Below are positions 1 through 7,498 of a stretch of DNA of 57,499 bases, piece by piece (the stretch's first letter is position 1; the number at the start of each line of letters is the position of its first letter). A program made the position numbers and the translations under genes. The notes beneath the pieces were generated by a model that was not told the DNA's origin, ran no database searches, and worked only from the letters and a program-made list of their open reading frames with translations. The stretch is from Candidatus Saccharimonadota bacterium (GTDB lineage: Bacteria; Patescibacteriota; Saccharimonadia; Saccharimonadales; Saccharimonadaceae). The DNA is taken from positions 1 to 57,499 of the forward strand of contig WQXA01000002.1 of NCBI GenBank assembly GCA_009785095.1, written 5' to 3'.

Positions 1-2
1 AT

Positions 3-30
3 GTCGCCCAACAATCAATGGGCGACTTTT
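3..30 (+). terminator. Rho-independent terminator at left edge
   Basis: A perfect 7-bp stem (GTCGCCC at 3-9, GGGCGAC at 20-26) with a 10-base loop is followed by TTTT. The U-run orientation suits a plus-strand gene entering from the left. The minus-strand gene ending at 29 stops just beside it, so it may serve both directions. Confidence 0.7.
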
Positions 31-814
31 AGTTGGTCAACCACGACGTCGCGGCGGCCTGGATTGGGTCGCGCTGCCAGATTTGCCAAACGGCCGCGCG
101 GGCGGCGATTTCCCCGCTCCAAACGCGCATCGGTTGGTTGAATTCTTGACTAACGACTTGGCCGCCGTGAGCCGCAAACAGATTGCCCGAATGCCAAAGC
201 GTGATCGTGCACGGATATGTCACAGTGAATTTGTGCAATGTTTCGGCGATTTGCTTGACGCCTTGACTAAAAGTCACAACACGCGGATAATAAACATTTT
301 TCAGCAGTTTTTGCAACTGGCTCAGGGAGACAACCAAATGCGTCGGCGTACGATTCAGCACGGCCTCGGCGGCGTTCTTGACCAAATCCACAGCGTCGCG
401 CGTGATCATAACCGGCGTCTCGGTGTCTTTTGCCAGGAAAGTTTCGAACAGGCCGGCCGTCTCCGAGTTCTGACCGTTGTCACCGATGAAAAGGATCAAA
501 TTCGCCCAAGTCGTCGCCGCGCGCAGGTCGACCAGCGCCTCGCGCGACAGACCACCACTCGGGTTGGTCGGCGCAAAAATACAATCAGGCGGCAAAGTTT
601 TTTTCAAAACGTCCGGCAAGATCACTTTTGCCGCGCCGACACCGGTCGCGAGCGCCGTTTGGTAGGCCGCAGCCACCGCCGCAAAACCGTGCGAGTTGCC
701 GCCAACGATGGCCAATTTGCCCGCCGCGTCGCGCCGCTCGGGCTTGCTCCACAACACGTCGGGGAACAGCGGTTTGTCCGGGTTCTGCTTGCGCCAATAA
801 TCACTCGAGCTCAT
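29..814 (-). CDS. Ribokinase-fold protein, NAD(P)H-hydrate dehydratase (YjeF C-terminal)-like, divergent
   Basis: 261 aa from the ATG at 814, which overlaps the HAD gene stop (801-803) by 14 nt. An upstream in-frame start would lie deeper in the HAD gene. The segment AGKLAIVGGNSHGFAAVAAA and the following ATGVGAAKVILPD resemble the nucleotide-binding N-terminus of the NnrD/YjeF-C family, which repairs hydrated NAD(P)H. The usual C-terminal GTGD catalytic motif is not visible; the matching region reads WHSGNLFAAHGG. Activity is therefore doubtful and only the fold assignment is offered. Confidence 0.5.
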   Translation of the reverse strand: MSSSDYWRKQNPDKPLFPDVLWSKPERRDAAGKLAIVGGNSHGFAAVAAAYQTALATGVGAAKVILPDVLKKTLPPDCIFAPTNPSGGLSREALVDLRAATTWANLILFIGDNGQNSETAGLFETFLAKDTETPVMITRDAVDLVKNAAEAVLNRTPTHLVVSLSQLQKLLKNVYYPRVVTFSQGVKQIAETLHKFTVTYPCTITLWHSGNLFAAHGGQVVSQEFNQPMRVWSGEIAARAAVWQIWQRDPIQAAATSWLTN

Positions 815-1619
815 AGCGCGGCCTACCCTTTCCATCTCCGCTAACCCCATTCTTGCAAGCTCCGTCCTTGCAAAGGTGTTGACTACTATCCTTGCAGGAA
901 CCGTTCCTGCAAGAAGAAGGCTCGCCATAAGAACCGTTCCTGCAGGAGAGATTGTAGACGACGTCTTTGCGCTCTACCACGATTGGCCAACCGCGGCGGC
1001 GTGCGGCGGCGAATAATTCCTGATCGGGGTTGAACGCGATCGGCCGCTCGACCATCTGGAGCATGGCGATGTCTGAGGCGCTGTCGCCCACGGCCACGCT
1101 GCCGGCGAGAGTCAACCCGTGCTCGTCGACCAATTTCCCTAGCGTTTTATCTTTGTCAAGCACCGGCGTGATGACTTGACCGGTAAAGCCATCGCCGCGC
1201 CGCTCGAATTCACAGGCCACAAATTCGTCAAAACCATAATATTCGGCCAGCAGCGCGACAATTTCGCGCGGCGAGCCGGAAATCGCCATCAAAAAATAAC
1301 CCTGCTCCTTTAATTCCTTGATCAAATCGCGCGTGTAAACATAAGTTTGATCACGATATTCGTCCCAGATATCGCGAATCACCCGGTCGTAATCCGACGC
1401 GCTGAGATCCGACAGTAGCGGCACAAATTTGTCCATTAGCACGCGCTCGTAACTTCGAAAAGAACGGGCGCGCTCTTTCCATTTGAACCGCGCGGCGTGG
1501 ATTTGATCGTACGAGCTGTCCCCCAATTTCCCGGTGGCGGCCAACCGATTGACCACCGCGTGATAGAGTTGCCAACGAATCAGCGTGCCGTCGATGTCGA
1601 AAACTGCGAATTTTTTCAC
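801..1619 (-). CDS. HAD-superfamily (SerB-like, IB) phosphatase
   Basis: 272 aa, GTG start at 1619, one base after the xth stop. The catalytic motif DIDGT is at residues 8-12, the motif II SGS follows GYFLMAI, and the C-terminal motif is GDSASD. This is the phosphoserine-phosphatase-like HAD-IB layout acting on small phosphorylated metabolites; the substrate is unknown. The last 50 residues are atypical and cysteine-rich (SCRNGSC, CKDGACK) because short palindromic repeats (853-950) have been read through in frame. The core domain is complete before that tail. Confidence 0.8.
   Translation of the reverse strand: MKKFAVFDIDGTLIRWQLYHAVVNRLAATGKLGDSSYDQIHAARFKWKERARSFRSYERVLMDKFVPLLSDLSASDYDRVIRDIWDEYRDQTYVYTRDLIKELKEQGYFLMAISGSPREIVALLAEYYGFDEFVACEFERRGDGFTGQVITPVLDKDKTLGKLVDEHGLTLAGSVAVGDSASDIAMLQMVERPIAFNPDQELFAAARRRGWPIVVERKDVVYNLSCRNGSYGEPSSCRNGSCKDSSQHLCKDGACKNGVSGDGKGRPRYELE
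853..950. repeat. Cluster of short palindromic repeats inside the HAD gene
   Basis: Two complete palindromes lie here: 853-873 (TTGCAAG, 7-base centre, CTTGCAA) and 892-912 (TTGCAGGAAC...GTTCCTGCAA). A half copy is at 931-947. Related units recur at 1701, 5665 and 18345. They are translated as CKDGACK and SCRNGSC at the HAD C-terminus. Confidence 0.8.
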
Positions 1620-1620
1620 G

Positions 1621-2451
1621 TTAGAACTCCAAAGTTAGCGAGATCGGACAGTGGTCAGATCCCATTTGTTCAGGATGAATATCCGCCGCGACGATTTTCT
1701 TTGCAAGGACGGAGCTTGCAAGAAAGTAGTCGATGCGCCAACCGATGTTGCGCTCGCGGGAACGCGCCAAATAGCTCCACCAGGTATAAGCCTCTTTTTC
1801 ATCAGGATGAAGTTTACGAAAAACGTCAACAAATCCGGCGTCCAAAAAGGCCGAAAAGCCCATGCGCTCTTCGGTGGTGAAACCGTGCTTGCCTTTGTTG
1901 GCGGCCGGCCGCGCGAGATCAATCTCCGAGTGCGCAACGTTCAGATCGCCGCAAAAAATCACCGGTTTTTTCTGTTGCAACTCTCCTACATAATCCCGAA
2001 AAGCCGGATCCCATTGGTTAGCGCGCAACTCGAGGCGACCGAGATCGTCTTTGCTATTCGGCGTGTAAACTGTGGTCAGAAAAAAGTCATCCAGCTCGAT
2101 AGTCAGGATGCGACCCTCGCGATTCGGATCGCCGAATTGATCGTCGTACAGACAGTAGCGGTCAGCCAAGCGTGTCGGCAGGTCGTAGTACACGTTCATT
2201 AGACCATTACTCCCACGCCGCTCGTCGCGCAAACGCTCGTGCACAAAAATCGCCGTACCGCTGTAACCGGCGCGCTCGGCCGAATTCCAAAATTCTTCGT
2301 AATCCGGCAGATCGATCTCGACCTGGCCGCGCTTGGCCTTGGTCTCCTGGAGACAAAGGATATCCGGCCGATATTTCTCGATGAACTTGGCGAACTCGCC
2401 CTTCTTGATCACCGCCCTCAGCCCGTTCACATTCCAGGAAAAGATTTTCAT
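1621..2451 (-). CDS. xth: Exodeoxyribonuclease III / AP endonuclease
   Basis: 276 aa, normal for the family. Visible EEP-fold motifs are FSWNVNGLRA at the start, LCLQETK (metal-binding Glu), GDLNVAH (Asp/Asn), GWRIDYF and GSDHCPI with the catalytic His at the end. The product cleaves abasic sites and trims 3' ends in base excision repair. A 21-bp palindromic repeat (1701-1721) is read as LASSVLA between the last two motifs without disturbing them. The -10 TACAAT lies six bases before the ATG, suggesting a leaderless mRNA; the HAD gene follows in the same operon. Confidence 0.95.
   Translation of the reverse strand: MKIFSWNVNGLRAVIKKGEFAKFIEKYRPDILCLQETKAKRGQVEIDLPDYEEFWNSAERAGYSGTAIFVHERLRDERRGSNGLMNVYYDLPTRLADRYCLYDDQFGDPNREGRILTIELDDFFLTTVYTPNSKDDLGRLELRANQWDPAFRDYVGELQQKKPVIFCGDLNVAHSEIDLARPAANKGKHGFTTEERMGFSAFLDAGFVDVFRKLHPDEKEAYTWWSYLARSRERNIGWRIDYFLASSVLAKKIVAADIHPEQMGSDHCPISLTLEF
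1701..1721. repeat. 21-bp palindromic repeat within xth
   Basis: TTGCAAG, centre GACGGAG, CTTGCAA. The same sequence occurs at 18345-18365 in dus and in reverse complement at 853-873. Confidence 0.8.
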
Positions 2452-2457
2452 GTTTCT

Positions 2458-2463
2458 ATTGTA
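2458..2463 (-). promoter_or_regulatory. -10 box of xth, leaderless
   Basis: TACAAT on the minus strand, preceded by TGC (extended -10), with exactly six bases before the ATG at 2451. Confidence 0.6.
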
Positions 2464-2469
2464 GCACGC

Positions 2470-2979
2470 CTATGACTTTCGAGCCCGCTGATTTTCGCGG
2501 TCGAGGTCGCGTTTTTTTATCGTCTCGCGTTTGTCGTATTTTTTCTTTCCCTTGCCCAGAGCGATGACCAATTTAATATAACGCCCGCTGGTCAAAAGTT
2601 TCGTCGGCACGATGGTCAGGCCGCTATTTTTCTTGGCCACTAATGAATCGATTTCCTTTCGTTTAGCCAGGATTTTGCGGGATCGGCTGTCAACGACGGA
2701 GGTCGGCTGGCCGCTGTTTTTCGGTACATTGGTGGCGAGCGAAAACGAGGCGTTTATGAGGAAAAGCTCCGGATTTTGGCGACCGCGCACGGTGACATAA
2801 GCGCCGCGCAGTTGCACGCGTCCCAGCCGCGCGGCTTTAGCCTCGGCGCCGGTCAACTCTAATCCAACCGTCAAATTATCCGACAGCTCGTAATCGAACG
2901 ACGCCCGGCGGTTAGTGACGGCCGAGTTTGGGCGCTTGCTGGCGGTCTTGTGTCCGCGTCTTTGCTTCGACTTTTTCAT
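2470..2979 (-). CDS. smpB: SsrA-binding protein SmpB
   Basis: 169 aa from the ATG at 2979. SmpB binds tmRNA and delivers it to stalled ribosomes. The central block with NRRASFDYEL, GLELTGAEAKAAR, RGAYV and LINA is the SmpB beta-barrel. The C-terminus is the expected basic tail (KKYDKRETIKKRDLDRE). Longer in-frame starts exist, but the -10 TATAAT at 2986-2991 leaves exactly six bases before this ATG, so this start is preferred. Divergent from the glycosyltransferase at 3002. Confidence 0.95.
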   Translation of the reverse strand: MKKSKQRRGHKTASKRPNSAVTNRRASFDYELSDNLTVGLELTGAEAKAARLGRVQLRGAYVTVRGRQNPELFLINASFSLATNVPKNSGQPTSVVDSRSRKILAKRKEIDSLVAKKNSGLTIVPTKLLTSGRYIKLVIALGKGKKKYDKRETIKKRDLDRENQRARKS

Positions 2980-3001
2980 GAAAATATTATACACTAGTGA
3001 T
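2980..3001. promoter_or_regulatory. Divergent leaderless promoters of smpB and GT4 gene
   Basis: The minus-strand TATAAT (2986-2991) overlaps the plus-strand TACACT (2990-2995). Each is followed by exactly six bases and then an ATG (2979 minus, 3002 plus). The two start codons are only 22 bases apart. Confidence 0.6.
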
Positions 3002-4021
3002 ATGAAGAAAATCAAAGTCAACGTTCTCTACGCCACTAAATATAAGGGACAAGGCGTGGCGACGGCGTTCGAGGAGATGGTGCGTGGCCTAAAAGCGCGC
3101 GACGACGTCAAAATCAAAATCAATAGTTGGCAGAAATCTGATATTATTCACGGCCACTCGACCGACCCGAAATCGGCTTTTCATCTCTGGTTTCGGCGTG
3201 GCAAAAAAGTTTTCACTGCCCACCAGGTTTACGGTTCGATGGACGGCTCTATCAAAGGCGGCAAAGTTGTCGAACGTATCTTCTTCTGGTATGTGCGGCA
3301 CGCTTTCTATAACAGAGTTGATCGGATCGTGGCGGTCAGTGCCATGTCAGCGGATATTTTAAAAGACAAGATGAAAGTCAAAACGCCCATCGTGACCATT
3401 TATAACACTATTGATATGGCGGCGCTCAAAATTACGCCGAGCAAGCGCGCCGCGGCGCGGAAGAAGTTCGGCCTGGCCGAAAATGATTTCGTGGTGGTCG
3501 GAAACGGCCAAACCCAGCCACGCAAACGCATTGACACTTTCGCGAATGTGGCGAAAAACTTACCGGATGTTAAATTCATCTGGGTCGGCGGCTTTAATTT
3601 TGGCGCGGTGGCGGCTAGCACTGGCCGGATGGAAAAAATCATCAAAAACGCGCCCGAAAATGTGACTTGGACAGGCGTGGTGCCACTCGAGATGGCGCGT
3701 GAATATATGGCCGCAGCCGATGTTTTCTTCTTGCCTTCTGATCAGGAAAACCACCCAATGTCGGTGCTCGAGGCCGCCGGCGCAGGACTACCGATAATTT
3801 TGCGCGACATTCCTGAATATGACGACACTTTCCGTGGCGATGCGCTGATGGCGAAGGACGACGCGGGCTTTGTCGAGATTATCGAACGCCTACGCGACAA
3901 CCGTGAATATTACGATGAGGCCAAAACCGGCGCTCAAAAAATCGCCGATCGTTTCGATAGCAAAACTGGCGCCGAGCAATTTGTGGCGCTCTACCGCGAG
4001 CTGTTGGAGGGCGAAAAATGA
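3002..4021 (+). CDS. Glycosyltransferase family 4
   Basis: 339 aa from the ATG at 3002, six bases after a TACACT box. GT-B fold: an N-terminal acceptor domain, then VVVGNGQTQPRKRID and the C-terminal donor-binding segment with FLPSDQENHPMSVLEAAGAG, which carries the GT4 E-x7-E type motif. It transfers a sugar from an activated nucleotide donor, probably to a membrane lipid or envelope glycan at the cytoplasmic face. It overlaps the next GT4 gene by ATGA, so the two likely act in one pathway. Confidence 0.85.
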   Translation: MKKIKVNVLYATKYKGQGVATAFEEMVRGLKARDDVKIKINSWQKSDIIHGHSTDPKSAFHLWFRRGKKVFTAHQVYGSMDGSIKGGKVVERIFFWYVRHAFYNRVDRIVAVSAMSADILKDKMKVKTPIVTIYNTIDMAALKITPSKRAAARKKFGLAENDFVVVGNGQTQPRKRIDTFANVAKNLPDVKFIWVGGFNFGAVAASTGRMEKIIKNAPENVTWTGVVPLEMAREYMAAADVFFLPSDQENHPMSVLEAAGAGLPIILRDIPEYDDTFRGDALMAKDDAGFVEIIERLRDNREYYDEAKTGAQKIADRFDSKTGAEQFVALYRELLEGEK

Positions 4022-5295
4022 GAATCGGCCTATTCACCGATAGCTATCATCCGACTAGTAACGGTGTGGTGGTGGTGGTGGATGTGACGCGGCGCGAACT
4101 CGAAAAACTGGGTCACGAGGTCTTTGTCATCGCGCCCGACGGCGGTGTCTTGGAGAAAAACAAATTGCCCGACGACGATCACATTATTCGCCTGCCGGCT
4201 ATTCAATACGATATACAACTGAGTGTCTTTTTCCCGCCTGCCCTACTCAAGAAGATTCGGGCGCTAAAACTCGACATCATCCATTTCATGACGCCGGCAC
4301 AGATCGGCCTGATGGCGGTGCTGGCGGCGCGCAAAACCGGCGCGGTGTTGGTCGGCCAACATACCACCGACACTTATGAATTCAGCAAAGACTATCCCAC
4401 CATGGCGCTGAGCTACATTTTCGGCGGGCTGCTCGGGCCGCTGTTTATAAAATTATCTAGCGAGCAAAGGAGAACTTTTTTCAAATTGTATCTGTCGCCA
4501 GTCGATCGTGATGAGACTGATGAAAAATGGACTCAGCGGTTGGTGGCGGGGCTGATGGTGCTGCTCTATGCTAACTGCGACGGTGTGGTGGCGGTGTCGT
4601 ACAAATCGGCCGATCAGTTGGCTGGATTCGCCGCGCGCTTTGACGAAGAATTGAATCTGTGTGTCATCCCGACCGGTGTTGATATTCTGCCGCCGGCCAA
4701 GAAGTCGGAAATCGAGGCTTTTTGCAAGAAATGGCGCATCACTTCGACGGACGAAGTCATCGTTAATTTTGGGCGCATGGCCGAGGAAAAGAATCTGACG
4801 CTCTTGATCGACATGTTGCCGGAGCTATTAAAGAAGAGACCGCGCGCTAAATTGTTGTTGGCGGGCGATTATATTTACCGTGAGAAGTTGGAGAAAATCG
4901 CCAGCGCCAGCCCGGCGGCGGAGCGGATAATTTTCAGTGGTCGCTATCGTCGCGAAGAAATTCCGACGATTTGCCGGGCGGCCAAAGTGTTTGCTTTTCC
5001 GTCGCTGACCGACACCCAGGCGCTAGTGCTAAACGAGGCGGCCGGCCAGGGTCTGCCGATCGTGATGTGTGACCACGGTGTGAATGATGTATTTCGAGAC
5101 AGCGAGAATGGATTGTTGGCGGCCAACGACGCGGCTGACTTTGCCGATAAAGTAGCGCGAATTCTGTCCGACGATTCTTTGCGGACTCAGTTTAGCAAGC
5201 GTTCGCGCGAACTCGCGGCGGAATTTTCCGAGGAACATCAAACCGAAAAGCTAGTCGAATTCTATCGTGAACTGCTGCGCCAACCGATGAAATAA
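4018..5295 (+). CDS. Glycosyltransferase family 4, glycolipid synthase-like
   Basis: 425 aa. The N-terminal IGLFTDSYHPTSNGVVVVV is typical of diacylglycerol glucosyltransferase-like GT4 enzymes. The donor site includes VNFGRMAEEKN, FSGRYRREEI and FPSLTDTQALVLNEAAGQG. It is translationally coupled to the preceding GT4 gene (4-base overlap). A role in making glycosylated membrane lipids is inferred from family resemblance; the exact acceptor is unknown. Its stop abuts the stop of the convergent cobO-like gene. Confidence 0.8.
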   Translation: MRIGLFTDSYHPTSNGVVVVVDVTRRELEKLGHEVFVIAPDGGVLEKNKLPDDDHIIRLPAIQYDIQLSVFFPPALLKKIRALKLDIIHFMTPAQIGLMAVLAARKTGAVLVGQHTTDTYEFSKDYPTMALSYIFGGLLGPLFIKLSSEQRRTFFKLYLSPVDRDETDEKWTQRLVAGLMVLLYANCDGVVAVSYKSADQLAGFAARFDEELNLCVIPTGVDILPPAKKSEIEAFCKKWRITSTDEVIVNFGRMAEEKNLTLLIDMLPELLKKRPRAKLLLAGDYIYREKLEKIASASPAAERIIFSGRYRREEIPTICRAAKVFAFPSLTDTQALVLNEAAGQGLPIVMCDHGVNDVFRDSENGLLAANDAADFADKVARILSDDSLRTQFSKRSRELAAEFSEEHQTEKLVEFYRELLRQPMK

Positions 5296-5856
5296 TTAAA
5301 AATCAATGCCCTCTTGCGCTAAAAAGCCGTCGTCGTAGTGGTGTTTGGTCTTTTTCATTTCTGTGGCGATGTCGACTAGCTCGAGCAACTTTTTCGGAAA
5401 ATCGCGACCGGTTAGGCATAGCGATGTCGTGGGCTTTCGCAAAGTAATCAGCTCGCGCAAATCGTCCGCGGTCAACAATCCGTCGTGCACGGCGTTGTTG
5501 ATCTCGTCACAGATCACCAAATCGAAATCGCCGCTCGTGGCGCAGCGTTTCGCAAAGTCAAGAGTCTGGCGCGCGGCCGCTCGGTGTTCGGCGTCGCTGA
5601 CGTTCTTGGCGGAATGCTCGCCGGCGCGGAAAAAGCCCTTGCCGCCCCTGTGAAACACCAACCTATCCTGCAGGAACGGTTCCTGCAGGATGTCGGCAAA
5701 AAATTTGTGCTCGCTAACCGCCCACGTTTTGATAAATTGCACAAAAGCCACCCGCCGGCCGGCGCCGAGCGCGCGGATGGCCGTGCCGATAGCGGCCGAA
5801 GTTTTGCCCTTGCCGTCGCCGGTGAAAACGATGACGATGGAGTCCTTTTTCATCAC
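5296..5856 (-). CDS. cobO: Corrinoid adenosyltransferase (CobO/BtuR family)
   Basis: 186 aa, full family length. The P-loop TGDGKGKTSAA near residue 13, VQFIK and DEINNA are hallmarks of the CobO/BtuR family, which adenosylates cob(I)alamin or its precursors with ATP. No other cobalamin gene is in the window, so its role here is unclear. The start is GTG at 5856, six bases after a TATAAT, followed directly by ATG. A 27-bp palindromic repeat (5665-5691) is read in frame as ILQEPFLQD. Confidence 0.85.
   Translation of the reverse strand: MMKKDSIVIVFTGDGKGKTSAAIGTAIRALGAGRRVAFVQFIKTWAVSEHKFFADILQEPFLQDRLVFHRGGKGFFRAGEHSAKNVSDAEHRAAARQTLDFAKRCATSGDFDLVICDEINNAVHDGLLTADDLRELITLRKPTTSLCLTGRDFPKKLLELVDIATEMKKTKHHYDDGFLAQEGIDF
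5665..5691. repeat. 27-bp palindromic repeat within cobO-like gene
   Basis: ATCCTGCAGGAAC, one central base, GTTCCTGCAGGAT. It is related to the copies at 892 and 931 in the HAD gene and is tolerated in frame. Confidence 0.75.
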
Positions 5857-5862
5857 ATAGGA

Positions 5863-5868
5863 ATTATA
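5863..5868 (-). promoter_or_regulatory. -10 box of cobO-like gene, leaderless
   Basis: TATAAT on the minus strand, exactly six bases before the GTG start at 5856. Confidence 0.6.
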
Positions 5869-5941
5869 TCATAATTGTAATATTTACAACACTTCTACTC
5901 TGTTAAACTAATAAAAATCATAACAACATCAAATTCAAGTA

Positions 5942-5970
5942 TTGACAATTCAGAGAGAGAGAGAGATAAT
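5942..5970 (+). promoter_or_regulatory. Sigma70-type promoter with (AG)7 repeat in the spacer
   Basis: A consensus TTGACA (5942-5947) and GATAAT (5965-5970) are separated by exactly 17 bases. Most of the spacer is an (AG)7 run (5952-5965), whose last G is the first base of the -10. Gain or loss of one AG unit would make the spacer 19 or 15 and should weaken the promoter sharply. It drives the orphan gene at 6001. Confidence 0.75.
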
Positions 5971-6000
5971 TAGAGGCGAAAATAATGGCGAAGGAGTAGC

Positions 6001-6342
6001 ATGGATGAACCTAGACCTCGGTTTGTGAAAAGATTTGAAATTGTGGATATGTCCGAAGAGGATTATGAGGATTGGTACAATTCCGGTACCTGGCCGACAG
6101 TGACTTCCCTTTTGGACGAGTTAGTCATTAAAGAAGCTTCGGAAGAATACTGTAGTACGCTCGGCTGTGGACCATGTGTAGCCGGAGGCGGACGACGCGG
6201 ATGCGGAGCTGCAGATCAGGTAATCAGGAGATCCCTCTTAGATACTGACGGCAAAGGCAGAGGCCCTGCTGCGATAGTAACTTGCTCAGAACGCACGCGC
6301 AAAGAGTGCGAGGAACGAATAGCTAATTTGTCTCTGAGTTAA
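6001..6342 (+). CDS. Orphan protein, cysteine-rich, under repeat-containing promoter
   Basis: 113 aa, not recognised. AAGGAG lies four bases before the ATG. The N-terminus is basic (MDEPRPRFVKRF), then an acidic stretch (MSEEDYEDW), then a Gly/Cys cluster (CSTLGCGPCVAGGGRRGCG) and two more cysteines near the end, which could bind metal or form disulfides. It has no signal peptide or membrane segment. It stands alone between convergent neighbours and has its own promoter with an (AG)7 spacer, so expression may switch on and off. Confidence 0.7.
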   Translation: MDEPRPRFVKRFEIVDMSEEDYEDWYNSGTWPTVTSLLDELVIKEASEEYCSTLGCGPCVAGGGRRGCGAADQVIRRSLLDTDGKGRGPAAIVTCSERTRKECEERIANLSLS

Positions 6343-6363
6343 ACGAAATATAGCCTCCGCGCC

Positions 6364-6627
6364 CTACGCCTCTTTCAACGCCGCGTCGATTTGGGCGCGG
6401 TCAAAGCCGAATATGATGACGCCGGCGATGTCGATGACCGGTACGCCGCGGAAATTGCCACCGATTTTGTCCATCAATTCTTGGTGTGCCGCGGGGTCTT
6501 CCTCGATGTTTTTCTCCTCGACGGCCACGTTTTTGTCGGTCAAATATTTCTTAGCCATTTTGCAATAGGCGCACCAATTGGTGCTGTAAACGATAACTTT
6601 TTTGGCGTCTTTTGCGTCGTCGCTCAT
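6364..6627 (-). CDS. Glutaredoxin-like protein
   Basis: 87 aa, standard glutaredoxin size. It has the redox motif CAYC (residues 18-21) after VIVYSTNW, the cis-proline segment GVPVI, and the C-terminal GFD turn. It is a cytosolic thiol-disulfide oxidoreductase, possibly reducing ribonucleotide reductase as NrdH-like proteins do. GGGAGGG upstream of the ATG serves as ribosome binding site, and a TACAAT lies about 30 bases further up, so unlike many neighbours this mRNA has a leader. Confidence 0.85.
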   Translation of the reverse strand: MSDDAKDAKKVIVYSTNWCAYCKMAKKYLTDKNVAVEEKNIEEDPAAHQELMDKIGGNFRGVPVIDIAGVIIFGFDRAQIDAALKEA

Positions 6628-6721
6628 TTTGTTTCCCTCCCCTTAAAAGATTAACGATAACTATTGTAACAGGATTACAAAATAGAAGTCAATACATTTA
6701 GCGTTGTAATTTTAACCACAA

Positions 6722-6763
6722 ACGCTACATATGGTGTATGAGACGCTACATATGGTGTTTTCG
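6722..6763. repeat. Tandem ACGCTACATATGGTGT repeat
   Basis: Two copies of ACGCTACATATGGTGT at about 6722 and 6743 form an imperfect hairpin ending in TTTT. A diverged version acts as a terminator at 44477-44520. It could be a weak terminator or relic here. Confidence 0.5.
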
Positions 6764-6925
6764 CCTGTTCCAATCTTTTGTGAAACCTTTCGAATTTCCG
6801 GAAATTTTTGAAGAATTTTTCATCAAATGCGAGTACGAGCTTGTTCTCCGCACGGAGCATCTGAGAAAAATTTAAGAAAATTTCGTCGCGAAATTCGACT
6901 TAGGTTGAACAAAGATTGGAACAGG
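6764..6925. repeat. Palindromic element C (162 bp)
   Basis: The ends form an inverted repeat (CCTGTTCCAATCTTT at 6764; its complement ends at 6925), and the arms continue to pair imperfectly to a central hairpin (CTCCG CA CGGAG). Its arms, including TTTCCGGAAA and TTTCGTCGCGAAATT, resemble those of the elements at 34855 and 51145 in opposite orientation. It fills most of a 298-base gap and is more likely a non-coding repeat than a gene. Confidence 0.6.
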
Positions 6926-7123
6926 TTAATCAGTACCCGATTTTCTAGTCAAATGCCATTTCCCACAACTCGAGCAATGATACGATTTCAAGCGCAAATC
7001 GTCGCCGGCGAAAATGGTTTCTTGCTCGCGTGCTACGGCGTCGGCTTCTTGGCGCGATTGATAGCAATTCTTGCCACAGGATTTGACGGGTTTCGGCGGG
7101 ACAAAGGGTTTGATTTTGCGCAT
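6926..7123 (-). CDS. Small zinc-ribbon-like protein
   Basis: 65 aa. Two cysteine pairs (CGKNC near the N-terminus, YHCSSCGKWHLT near the C-terminus) suggest a single zinc-binding site. It is basic overall and of unknown function. The ATG at 7123 lies exactly six bases after a minus-strand TATGAT, supporting this start and a leaderless transcript. It sits divergently next to the ATP synthase operon. Confidence 0.65.
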   Translation of the reverse strand: MRKIKPFVPPKPVKSCGKNCYQSRQEADAVAREQETIFAGDDLRLKSYHCSSCGKWHLTRKSGTD

Positions 7124-7129
7124 GATTTA

Positions 7130-7135
7130 ATCATA
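7130..7135 (-). promoter_or_regulatory. -10 box of small zinc-ribbon gene, leaderless
   Basis: TATGAT on the minus strand, exactly six bases before the ATG at 7123. Confidence 0.5.
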
Positions 7136-7160
7136 GCACAATTTTAACTTGAGAAAACTC

Positions 7161-7189
7161 TTGCATAAACAAAATAAACTTGTTACAAT
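7161..7189 (+). promoter_or_regulatory. Main promoter of the ATP synthase operon
   Basis: TTGCAT (7161-7166) and TACAAT (7184-7189) with a 17-base spacer. Only nine bases separate the -10 from the first ATG (7199), so the leader is very short. Confidence 0.65.
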
Positions 7190-7198
7190 GACGAAGTA

Positions 7199-7498
7199 AT
7201 GGGTAAAAAACTGACTACCCCGGGGTTTAGGAATGTTGGAGATGACTCTAGCATGAAAGAGATCAAATTGTCGCTGTTTACGGCGGCCGTGTCGGCGACT
7301 CTGCGTATGGTGGTGCCAACGATGGGGTTGTTTCTCATCGGCCTGATTATCGATTTTAGCTTGAGGCAAACGGTCTTTTACGCCATCATTGGGGCGTGTC
7401 TCGGTTTCGTCGTTGCGGCCGTTCTAATCTATTTCCAAATCAAGAAAGTCAAAAGCCAAATGAAAAAGGACGCAAGCGAGTCCAAGGAGAAGAAGTAG
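7199..7498 (+). CDS. AtpI-like small membrane protein
   Basis: 99 aa with two hydrophobic segments (about residues 36-54 and 59-80) and a charged, lysine-rich C-terminus. Position directly before atpB, size and two-helix layout match the AtpI family that helps c-ring assembly. Sequence similarity alone is weak, so this is a call from context. The stop overlaps the GTG of atpB. Confidence 0.6.
   Translation: MGKKLTTPGFRNVGDDSSMKEIKLSLFTAAVSATLRMVVPTMGLFLIGLIIDFSLRQTVFYAIIGACLGFVVAAVLIYFQIKKVKSQMKKDASESKEKK

Noticed and set aside
83-844. Long plus-strand reading frame opposite the ribokinase-fold gene
   Set aside because: It is antisense to two genes with recognisable motifs and has no family resemblance or ribosome binding site.
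4051-4085. GTGGTGGTGGTGG trinucleotide stretch in the second GT4 gene as a switch
   Set aside because: Trinucleotide changes would only add or remove valines and keep the frame, so it is not an on/off repeat.
6675-6860. Minus-strand small protein frame in the 6.7-kb gap
   Set aside because: It coincides with one arm of palindromic element C and lacks a ribosome binding site or -10 at the six-base distance.
6827-7147. Plus-strand frame over element C and the small zinc-ribbon gene
   Set aside because: It runs through a palindrome and then antisense to a better-supported gene; no start signal.
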